Assembly (NCBI GenBank): GCA_903813345.2
Contig: CAIIXF020000007.1
Span: forward strand, 18,465,564-18,525,563
Source of the DNA: Owenia fusiformis
Lineage: Eukaryota; Annelida; Polychaeta; Sabellida; Oweniidae
Length of the DNA stretch: 60,000 nucleotides
Reading direction: 5' to 3'
The notes under the pieces were generated by a model. It worked only from the letters and a program-made list of their open reading frames with translations, was not told the DNA's origin and searched no databases. Numbering within the stretch: the first letter of the stretch is position 1; every line of letters begins with the position of its first letter. The position numbers and the translations under genes are program-made. Positions 23,320 through 34,600 of the stretch are shown here, in pieces.

Positions 23320-25638
23320 TATGGTCCGCTGTTATGACGTCACACATTACATGTAATAACAGGGGCATTGTGCGCGAATATACTTTGGGTGAAATGTTGA
23401 CTTTGTTTACAGTTTATAGAAGTTTATAGAAGGTGTGAATACAGTCATGTTTGAATTGCCTATATACCCCTGAGACTCTTATCTGATAGATAGAATGAAC
23501 AAATAAAACAAAAGTTTTGCTCCATGAAACGAAAAGTAATTGATGAAATTGATTAATGATGAAACGATCGTGTGGCGTGCGCATGCGCACTTAAGTTAAA
23601 ACCAATCAAATTATTTGATTATTTTGCGCACATGAATTATTTGCTCCTGAGCACTTACCATTAAAAGCTAACCACAATAAACAAGCCCTTACTTCATTTT
23701 AGCGAAATATCAGCTCAAACCCGTGACAAATGCATTATGCATACGCTGGTATGAAGCCTTGGAGACAATCATTTTTGGTAGATATGATTTACGGTATATA
23801 CTTTTCTGCAGTTTGGGGGACTTTGGGACATTAAATGTTTAAATTCAAGAAAATATGCCAACTATATGACTTATCAATTAATTTGTATCAGCACTGTAGA
23901 TGTCAGATGTTGATACAAGTTTTTGTGACAAAATAAGCTATCAAAAGATACAGTCCAATTTGAAAAAACACATTCTTCTTCTAATACAGTTCAGACTCCT
24001 CTTGGATATTTCTTTATTTGTGTGCTCGTGTGCAGTGTATTTATAATTGTCATGTGATTGTGCATTAAAATGTTTAAAATCAACATCACCTCATATTAAT
24101 TTTGTTTATCTTGGTGTGGCTAATAAAATGTGAGTCCTCTCGTATTTTGATGCTACTCTAACTCCGGGCTCTAACTGATGTGTAATTTTCAGAATAATAA
24201 CATTGCTGAAACAAGAGGCCAAAGGTTTATAGCTGTTTATTGTACCTTGAAAATTGTAATTGATTAATTTTAATGTGTTCTTCAAAATGATATTACACTG
24301 CGATTTTTTAGTAACACATGCCTTCTGGTTCATTTTGTTGATTGGTAGTTGCAACGTCAACGCGGCAGCCTGACGTTTTTGCAACAAACAATTATATCTC
24401 GAAAAGCAGCCTATACATTTTAGTTAAACTCGCATGCTTGTATTTATATTTATGTCCATTTACTGTACACATTAATTTAGAATTACACCATATGGCAACA
24501 CCACCATTTTTTAAAATTTACAATTGTATATCTTTTACTAGCTTACAAGATATTCAAAGCATCTCATACTTTCATATTGGCCTCGTACTGCAGTGCCGAT
24601 CTTGGGGAAGGTACGATGATACGCTATGTCTTCTTTTTAATTTTATAGAAAATGCAGTTCCATAATGTCATTGTTTTGTTAATCTCAATTCTAGAGTGTT
24701 AGGTAACAGGTCTTCTAGGCCTGCGGCGTGCGTCTACGCGGTAGCTAGGCGGCGTCGCCAGTCCAAAACAACAACAACAACAAAACAATGAGTGTTTGTA
24801 AAATATAGTGACTTTTTTATAATTGCGTTACAATTAGGTATTAGGCCAATCTTGGTCGGCGGCGTGCGTTTACACGGTAGCTAGGCGTCGTCGTCAGTCA
24901 AAAAATATTGTTTGTTTGTAAATAGTGATTATTTTCAATTTAACATTTACAAAATTCAAAAATTTTTACTTTTTCTGAGCTATCGGGTCATTTGGCTTAA
25001 CATCTTCTTTGACGTACCTATTTTCTTAAAATGTATGGATAAACTATCAACTCCAGCATTAAGAATTCAGTTCCAGGCTTCTATAAAGGGAGTCCCACGA
25101 CAGCTGAAATAATGTTCATCCAGGGGTTTTCTTTGGAGATAATAAAATTATATGATAGTCTTGATGAAATATCCAAACTTAAATATATTTTGACACTGGT
25201 CCATGAATGTTGAATGGCCCCTCTGCACTATGCCTTTAAGTCCTGGTAGAAAACAGAAAGCCTCAAATTTCTAAAAATTACATGTACTGGAATCATCTCC
25301 AATTTCATTTAAGAAAATCGTTGAATCAATATTGTCTGTAAAATTAGGCAATTACACTCATGAATATGTGAATGTTCTTTAAATATTTCAATGATCAGAA
25401 AGCGATATAAATATACTTGATGAATGTGATTTACTGGTCAAAATGCAAATCTCATCCAGAATGTGCTCTGAAATTGGAACATTGACAGATAAATTCATTT
25501 GATATTGATTCTCCAATTTACATTTAAATGTAAAATAGCATTTTTTACACTTCTAAAGTGTGAGATCTCTGCTTTGCCACACAATTGCCATTTGCCCCTC
25601 AATAAATTTGTTGATCTTTTTATGTTTTTATATTTTAG
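23320..25638 (+). other. Putative 5'UTR intron of DNAJC13, right part
   Basis: If the donor at 22128 joins the acceptor at 25638, this is intronic. Apart from the duplication at 24.7 kb I see AT-rich unique sequence and no exon, RNA gene or long ORF. Confidence 0.5.
24700..24925. repeat. Tandem duplication with GGCGTGCGTxTACxCGGTAGC core
   Basis: GGCGTGCGTCTACGCGGTAG (from 24726) and GGCGTGCGTTTACACGGTAG (from 24861) are followed by similar CTAGGCG, CAGTC and TTTGTAAA stretches. Two diverged copies at about 135-bp offset, upstream of the DNAJC13 start exon. Confidence 0.75.
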
Positions 25639-25641
25639 AAG

Positions 25642-28600
25642 ATGTCTATGTCAGAAAATAAGGATATCGCCTGCTACTTCATTACAAAGCACTCATGGAA
25701 GGGAAAGTAAGCAAACACTTACATAGAATAAGAACGCCAGTTCTTATTTTTATTAGTTTTGATCATTGTTTAAGCCATCTTGTATATTATAAGTACATGG
25801 AGTATAAAGATAATGAAATTGTTTAATGTTCATAACTGAGATAAGAGTAGTTTTTGTACACCCTCACTGTGTGTGTCAATCTGCCTGTCCCTCTGTCTAT
25901 CTGTTAACAATACAAATGAAAACTGTTTTTCTGAATTCATGTCAATATTCATTTTATGGTGGTCCATGATGATAATTTACACCATTTGTCCTGGCTCCTT
26001 TGCCTTGTTTGTTTTTTATGTCAAAATATCATATTTTGTAGAATGGATGAGACTTTTTCATTTACAGTGTTTCCGAAATAAGGCAATATAGCAAGCAATA
26101 TAAGCTCCCATCATTCTTAAATTACGTACATTGTGTATGTTATTTTTAGGTACAAGAGGATCTTTTCTGTTGGGACACATGGCATCACTACTTATAACCC
26201 AGCTACCTTTGAGGTCACAAATCAAGTAAGTTTCTTTATATAACTTGCCACATTTTAGTCACAGATCAACAAAGTTTTTACTTAGTGTCACATATCAAGT
26301 AAGTTTCTTTATATTTAACCAAGCAAGTAAGTTTCTATGTGTAACTAGAATGTTCATTGTGTCTCTATAATCAGCCACATTTCAGATCATAATTCTGCTT
26401 GATTTGATGTGAGACTGTTAATTCCTGTCCCATTTGACTCACAATTAAAGGCCCCATATAAAGTTTAAACCACTTTGGCTTATATATTGTAGTCTTACCC
26501 AATGTTATCAAAGAATCAATGATATGTGAAACTTTTTTTTTAAATTTCAAAAAGTGGTTTTTGATAGACTTTTTGTTCCAAAATTTGTACTTATATCTTC
26601 TAATTAGCCACAAATCATACCAATGCATAGCATTCATTCTCCCATGTTTTTTGCCAAAAAAATTAAGAAAATCGGTTCATAAATAAGCGAGAAATGAACT
26701 TATCAGTGCATGAAAATGGTTCTGAGAAAAATGCATTTCAAAATTTTAGTTCTCATAGAAACCAATGGTACAATGATATCTAAAACATAATTTATTCTTT
26801 CTTTTAACCTGGTTAGACAATCAACATTGGTTTTTTATGAAAGTCTAGCATATTTAGAAAAGATTGACATCGAAAAAAAACATTTCAATTTTTTTCAAAA
26901 AGTTTTTGCTACCTTAGTGACATCACTAATGTTTCAAAATATTTTTCATATGCTAAAACATTGAAGTGGCCCATTAAATATGGCATTTTATATTTGAAAT
27001 AGTGTGTCCTTTGTTCAATCTTTGCATTGGTGTTAAAAAGATACTCTTTTTTGAAGTGCATTAAAAAATATTTGATGATTAAGAAATTTCAACTTTTTTT
27101 GAAAAATGGCGGGAAATTTGAATATTTGAGAAATGAAATGCTCACAACTTTTTTTCCAAAATTTATTTTTTTCAAAAATCTCTAAAATCACTTTTTAAGT
27201 CCTGACAAATAGTAAATGAATGATAAAAAAATATTTTCAAACTTTAGACGGGGACTTTAAGGAAATTACACTATGTAGGAGACTCAAAATATAAAGAACA
27301 TCGGCATATTTTTATTATCCCATCGAACGAAGTTCGGAGGGATATAGGGAACGCCTCCGTCCGTCCGTCCGTCCGTCCGTCCGTCCGTACGTCCGTCCGT
27401 CCGTCCGTACGTCCGTCCGTCCGTCCGTCCGGGCAATAACTCAAATACCGTTAGCCCGATTCTATTCATATTTTGTACACATATACCTTATGGGGGTAGA
27501 AGTTCTGCTCAAAAGCCGATTTTCAAAATGGCCGCTCATTTCAAAATGGCTGCCATTTTAGTGCCGATTTTACAGTAATTTAGGTGCAATATGTAAAACT
27601 GTTATATCAATATGTTTTAAATGTAAAAAAATTATAAAGGACATTAATAATGCTACAAATGTAGATATTAAAGAAGCACATGGCAGCCATCTTGAAAAAT
27701 GGCGGCCTTTACTCGTCATTTTACGATTTTTGCTATAACTCAAAAAATAGTGGAGCGATTTTGTTCATATTTGGTATGTGAATACTATAAGCATTGTACA
27801 CTGTCTAAAGACACTTTTGGTAGAAGGCGGCCATTTTGAAAAAAAAAATGGCCGGCATTTTAACGTATTTTACTATAACTCGAAAAGTAGTGGAGCGATT
27901 TTGTTCATATTTGGTATGTGAATACTATAAGCATGGCACACTCTCCTATGACACTTTTGGTAGAAGGCGGCCATTTTGAAGGCGGCCATTTTGAAAAAAA
28001 AAATGGCCGCCATTTTAACGTATTTTACTATAACTCGAAAAGTAGTGGAGCAATTTTGTTCATATTTGATATGTGAATACTTTAAGCATGGCACATTGTC
28101 TAATAAAACTTTGGGGAGTAGTCGGCCATTTTGAAAAATGGCAACCATTTTTATGTGTGTTATTTTACAAGTACGTGTGCGATTTTTCAAAAAATTTAGA
28201 GGTGGCTACTGAAAAGCATATTATTTCTTCTGATGACAACTTGGCTAGTGAGCAACCATTTTGAAAATGGTGGCCTTTCTGGTGTGTTGTTTTATGATAT
28301 TTGCTATTCGTTTGTAAAAATGCCAGCCATTTCTGTTCGATGGGATTCGCTACGCTTTGGCGTTGCCGTTGTTCTGGTTATTTTATATTAAATCTTTGGT
28401 TTGGTATCTCAATTGTACTCTGACATATGAGAAATATCCATGTTATTTTACAGTATAGGTTGACATATAATGTGTTCTATTTTCTAGTGGATGTATAGTG
28501 AGTTTCACTCTATACTGCCCAACACTAAGGCACAAACTAACAATGAGTTTGTTATCACAGTCACCAAGGGCAAGAAGACTGACACAATGAAGTTCTCCAC

Positions 28601-31600
28601 TGATCATAGGGCTGATCTAATGACAGAAGCACTGGTAAGATTATTACTTAATGACAACATTTTCTTCATGGCAAGCCACACCTTCTCAACCTCTATCCTT
28701 CTGGACATCTCATCTGCAATGCAAAGTGAGAGAGATGCTATGAACATCAGAATGGAAGATTTTATCAATTCATATGTTGAACAAACAGCATTTGTTTGAA
28801 ATGGGATATCTTTTCAATAGTTTACAATTTCATTATGGATCTGGTTAGGTTGATCAAAACAGTTATGCACTTATTTGCTCCAAGAGGACACAGACAGCTA
28901 CGTTTAGGATCATTATGTCACCACCAGGAGGTGTTAACTTATTATTATAGTCTCCAAATATGTTGTGGGTGGTGTCCAGCTGTTGTTGTTCAGCATTCGG
29001 CATTAGTGTTCAGCATTCGACGTCTGTAAGAAATGGTTGGTGGTGATATTTGCGATGTCTTGTCAAGATCTATTACCAGCTCTAAAACTATAAGATTATC
29101 TAATCTAACCAAAGGGTGTCAATTATCACTTGTCTCTTTAGATTCAGATTAATAAATAGCAATGGAACCAGCCAGGGACATTGCTGGTGGTGAGATGAAA
29201 TATATATTTGAAGATCTTGATTCCAGCGATTCAGAGCCAGATTTGCAGATAAGGGACCAACATCTCGACGCTTTAATGCATTCAAATATCATTGGTCAGA
29301 TAAGAGGATCCCAGTTGTGCTGGAGGTGAATGCTGGGTCTCTGGACCAAAGGGATGCTGTCACCAATAGACTCCTCTGTTCATATGATTACAAAGACATG
29401 GAAGGGCTCACACAGGTTAGATTAGGACTGGTCAATGATTAATTCACTTTCTATCACCATTCCATTTGAGCTGTTTCAATAATGAGTGTTACAGTTTTTA
29501 TGCTTTGAACTTGTTTACTTTTGATAGGAGAATAGGTCTGATATACTTAACATTTAGTAGAGATTTAAATATGATACGTAACGTCACAAATGCTAGAACA
29601 ATTGATTTATTGGTCTATATTGGAGTATGTATGACCGCTAAAATTCATGAATGCAAATAGTTGTGTTTTTTGTCTGTTTATCATATTAGAATCGAAACAA
29701 AGAGCTCGATTTTATGATTTATGTCAAATATATGACCTCAAATTTTATTCTAGCTATTGCCAAAGACCTACACGATTCTGGTCTTTTAACTATGAACAGA
29801 ATAAAATTTTTGGTCATATATCATGCCATAAATCATAAAATCTCGGTCTTTATTCCTTAAATATAAGGCTGGTATGAAATTTATCATTTGTTTAAATTTT
29901 AACATATCTGACTCCAGGTGTCTGACTACAGTGGGGGGATTGCAGTTATACATGGTGGATTCAATAGACTGGTATGTAGACACAACAGCAACGTTTTAAT
30001 CCAAAATAATGCCAAGAGCAAGCAATGAAGTAAATAAGATTATAAATCAAACAAAATCAGAGAATGTTTAATAGAGAAATACTCTCCTCAAAATTTGAAC
30101 AGCTGTATTTTAGATATAGTTTTGTTCACCCTTTGTTCTGTTCATAAAAACTGCCAATAAAAACTGCTTGACTTACAAATGTATTTCATTTTTTCTGCAG
30201 CACCTTTTTGCCCTTGAGTCCAGGGATGAACTTATTAAATCTGTGATTGAGACATCTGGATATTACACAGGAGTAGCATTAAGATTGCGAAAGGACCCTA
30301 TAACATTTGACCAATTTACTGTCCATAGGCTTGGAAAATATAGGTATATGAGGCGATATATTCAAAAGTTGAAATGAGATAGCATGTAGTTTGTTCATTT
30401 AGATGTAATACTACATGGAGAAAGAATTGAAATTGAACAGCAATAGCTGCCCTGTTTTAAATTTTCATTATTTTCAAATTCTATTTTTAGCACTGATGAA
30501 GCTTTGACTTCATATGCAGAATTCACAGTACAAAAAATCACTCATAGACATGACGATCCAACAAGACGCACTTTGTGTCTCACTGAAACTTGCATTGTCG
30601 AGAGGGATCCAGCGACTTACAATATATGTACATGTAAACCATTATGTGATGTAAGTACTATTCTAGTATGTAACAGGTTGATAAATGGCCATATTTATTG
30701 CAATATAAATTCATCATATTCATGGTATATTCCCCATAAAAATGGAATCTAATATCTATAAGGTTCAGTGAATATCATTTTCACACATTGCAAAAGAGCC
30801 AAGAATAGCAGAGTAGAATAAAAGTGATCTCTCCTTTAGTGATCTCTCCTTTAGTGATCTCCCCATAAGTGATCTCCCCATAAGTTATCTCCCCATTAGT
30901 GATCTCCCCATAAGTTATCTCCCCATTAGTGATCTCCCCATAAGTGATCTCCCCACTAGTGATCTCCCCACAAGTGATCTCCTCATCAGTGATCTCCCCA
31001 TAACTGATCTCCCCATTAATGATCTCCCCATAAGTGATCTCCCAATCAGTAATCTCCGCAGAATGACTCTTGCCAAATTTAAAATATTTGTCTACACAGT
31101 TAGAAAATATCAACTATATTAAAAGCCATCAGCTTAGACGCTTAGAAGAATAATTGAAGAAAAGTATTAAGTGATTAAAGACCTTAAAGCATGTACTTGA
31201 AATTGATATGGGAGCATATGATACATTTCACTTGCATACGATTCGGTATAAACTTTTGTACAACTAAAATACTCACTCGGGTTTAGGTGTTTCATGTTTA
31301 GGATGAAAAAATTAAAGTTACACAAGAAAAAAATATGTTAAAGATATCAACTGTAAGAAATGGCAATCATTTTGATAAATTATTTCAAACATTACTAAAT
31401 TACTTCCACAGTACGGGGTGGGCCAATAAAAATTGGATAAATAGAAAAATATTCCAATTTTCATTGGCCCACCCTGTATAGTACTTATTCAATATCCAAT
31501 ATATTATAATTGTTAATAATTTCAGATATTTGCCATTATCAGAGATGACAGTAATCCCCAAAAGTTTATGATAGAATATGTGAAAGGTGCAATAAGAATC

Positions 31601-31617
31601 TACACAAGTACAGAAAG
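25642..31617 (+). CDS. DNAJC13: DNAJC13 coding exons 1-8 (N-terminal PH-like lipid-binding region)
   Basis: Exons: 25642-25706 (exon begins at 25639 after an AG; ATG at 25642), 26150-26225, 28488-28634, 29227-29415, 29918-29971, 30201-30343, 30491-30650, 31526-31617. They encode about 309 residues. Recognisable blocks are [38 protein letters not shown] and [11 protein letters not shown], the conserved N-terminal region that binds PI3P in the vertebrate protein. Intron 2 is about 2.3 kb and is filled by two repeat elements. Intron 8 is about 7.75 kb, almost all of it a retrotransposon. Exon 8 ends in phase 2 (AG), completed by the A that opens exon 9 across the retrotransposon, so the insertion leaves the coding frame intact if spliced. 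Confidence 0.96.
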
Positions 31618-34600
31618 GTAAATCGAATATCTAATACAAGATTTGTATTTAACAGTAAAATTGATTTAAAATTGCATATTTCGTACCTCTGAATGACATC
31701 CCATTGATGTGTAATTGTAACTCAATTCTAGCTAGTTGATATGTTCACATATTGCCAAATTCATTTTGCATATGTATTATTATGACGTCACGGACCAAGA
31801 TGGTTGACTTTTCAAATTCAAATTCAAAATCAGTGTAAATTCATCGTTTTTGCAGTGAAATTTGACGTTACAAGTGATTCTTATTATGCAATAAATAACT
31901 AATAGTATGCCGACCATCAATTATACGGCTTGTTATGTGGACGGTGCGTGTAGTAAAAATGGATCGACGGACTCTAGAGGAGGCTATGGGATTTTCTGGG
32001 GAGACGGAAATCCGTTGAATAAATTCGGATCGTTGCCGGATGATACCATTCCTACAAATGGCAAAGCAGAACTGAAAGCTTGTATAGAAGCTCTGCGTAT
32101 ATGCAAGGACGAAAATATAACCCATGTACAGATTTTCTCTGATAGTGAATACGTGGTTAACGGGATTTCGAAATGGATTCCAAATTGGATAAAAAAGGGA
32201 TGGAAGCTTTCAAATAACAACCCTGTGAAAAATCAAGATCTTTGGAAAGAACTTAACACCTTGACCAAACTCAAAACTAAAATCAAATGGACACTCGTCA
32301 AAGGACATGCGGGGATTCATGGCAATGAAGAAGCCGACCGACTGGCAAGGAAGGGCTGCATAGCCAATGTCGTTGACAAAGGAATAACTGAAGAAGAACA
32401 GTTAGATTTGGTTGCAGCTGATACATGTGATACAGATTCTACCGTTTGTACGATTTGTGAGGACTCCAACTCATCCAATATGTTGACATGTAATTGCTGT
32501 AAAATGAACATTCATTATACGTGCTCTAAGTTACCAGCCTATCAGATCCTGCAATACATCAAAAAGAAGAATAAAAAATTCATCTGTGACTTGTGTACCA
32601 GCGATAAAGACAGTGATATTGAGATTCTTTTATCTCAGTCTGATAATCAACAAGAGGACCTAGTTCAGAATATAGATGACTTGATATCTCCAATAAGAAG
32701 CTCCCAGAACCAAAAGCAATCTATCCATCTTCAAACCAACGTCGTTGAAGAATTAAAATCCATATTTGTTGGTAGATTTGATCGTCTGGAATCGGAGTTA
32801 GAGCGGTTAATCAACGAGTCGAAAAGGGATAACGGGGCTAAACAGTCATACAAAGAAGAGAAAATCAAGCTAGAGGCGGTTCTATTTGAGAAAAACTCAC
32901 AAATAAAGTTGATGAAAGAATCATTACAGAATAAGGATGAAGAAATCAAAGAGTTAAAAGCTAGAATGCAGGCTATAGAGTCCAAAAATAATGATGCGCT
33001 AATGGGACTCACGGAGACGACTAAACAAATGAAATCCGAGATAAAAAATCTACAAATAAAAATAGACGTGAAAAATGAAAAACTGATTACGAACCATTTA
33101 AATGATTCGATTGATCTGCAAACAGATGTCACAATGGGGACAAATGCTTCAACAAATCCTATTTCCAATGAATCAGCGGATACGAGCAAAAAAGAAGAAC
33201 TAACCAACGCATTTGTACCACGCGTTTCCAGTAGGTCAACTCCACGTAGAGGAATACGCAGAAATGTCGAGAATAGGAATTCAAATCGTCAATACCGCGA
33301 TAGTGTTTTGATAATTGGTTCGTCACTGATTAAAAATCTACAGCCGGGAAAACTAAGCAGTAGGTTTGATTCATATAAGTATACCGCTTATACGATTGAA
33401 GAAGCGTCGGATGTTGTTTTGGGTATCAAAGAGAAATGTCACCCAAATGAAAGTCCAAGCTGCATAGTTTTTCAAGTCGTTTCGAATGATCTTAAATTTC
33501 TGAGCGTCGACGCGTGTATTAATCGAATGAATGGTCTTACAACTCTCACTAAAGAGCTATTTCCAGGAACGAAAGTACTCATATCGCTAGCACCAAATAG
33601 GGGAGATTCGGAAGAGCGTAACAGCAAAACAGAGTACATAAATGAGTACTTTTGGAACAGATATAACAAATCCCACGATATTAGAATTATCGATAATACA
33701 AATCTGTCGTTTTCAGACGGTAGTATCATTCCACGATTCTTCAGTGCAGACAGGGTTCACCTTTCCGAGCAAGGAGAGAGGAGACTCTTTAACAATATTA
33801 AATATGCTATAACCAAGTGCCTTTATTAATACAGTCAATATTCGTTGAACTGAAAGTGTGTAATCGTAAAATATTGGATTTTAGTATCGCTGTATAATTA
33901 TTGTATCATTTATTCATAAAATCAAAAATATGTAATTGTAACCATTTGAAGTATGCGGTAATGGATATGGTTAACTTGCGTCTAATTTCACTGTGATTAC
34001 GCATGTAAAATATTGAGATTTGTTCATACGGATACTAATCAGCGAAATGTTACTTTCTAGTCTAAGACTAGCTCATTGGAATGTCGAAGGACTTTTTGAC
34101 AGGAAGAGAGAGATGTATAAGTACTGTGATGAGAATTTTGTAAAGTTTATACACGGCTTTGATATAATCGGCTTAACAGAAACTCATGGTGATTGTGATA
34201 CTGCGATATGCGTTCCAGGGTACAAACAGCTGATAAATAATTTTCGGGAAAAATCAGCCAATGCAACGAAAAATACAGGTGGTGTTACGTTTTTAATCAG
34301 CGAATGTGTTTTAGATGGTGTTAAGGAGGAACCAATAACTCATGATGATATAGCATGGTTAAGATTAGATAAAAATTTCTTTGGATTTGAAAATGATTTA
34401 TTTTTAGCAGTTGTATATATCAATCCGAGTAATTCATCATTGTCTATGGGACAGGTTGTTGACAAATTTGACATTCTTACTGAACAAATAGCAAAATATT
34501 CAAAATGTGGGAACGTTCTTATTTTAGGAGATTTAAATAGTAGATTTGGAATTGGAAATGATTTCATAGTCGAAGATGATGAAAAATACGTCCCCGTCTA

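Noticed and set aside
27284-27469. Thr/Asp/Gly/Arg repeat protein
   Set aside because: Translation of the (CCGT)n tract.
30781-31113. 110-codon minus-strand ORF of repeated GEIT units as a protein gene
   Set aside because: It is the translation of a 15-bp minisatellite whose period keeps the frame open; no start context, homology or splice structure supports it.
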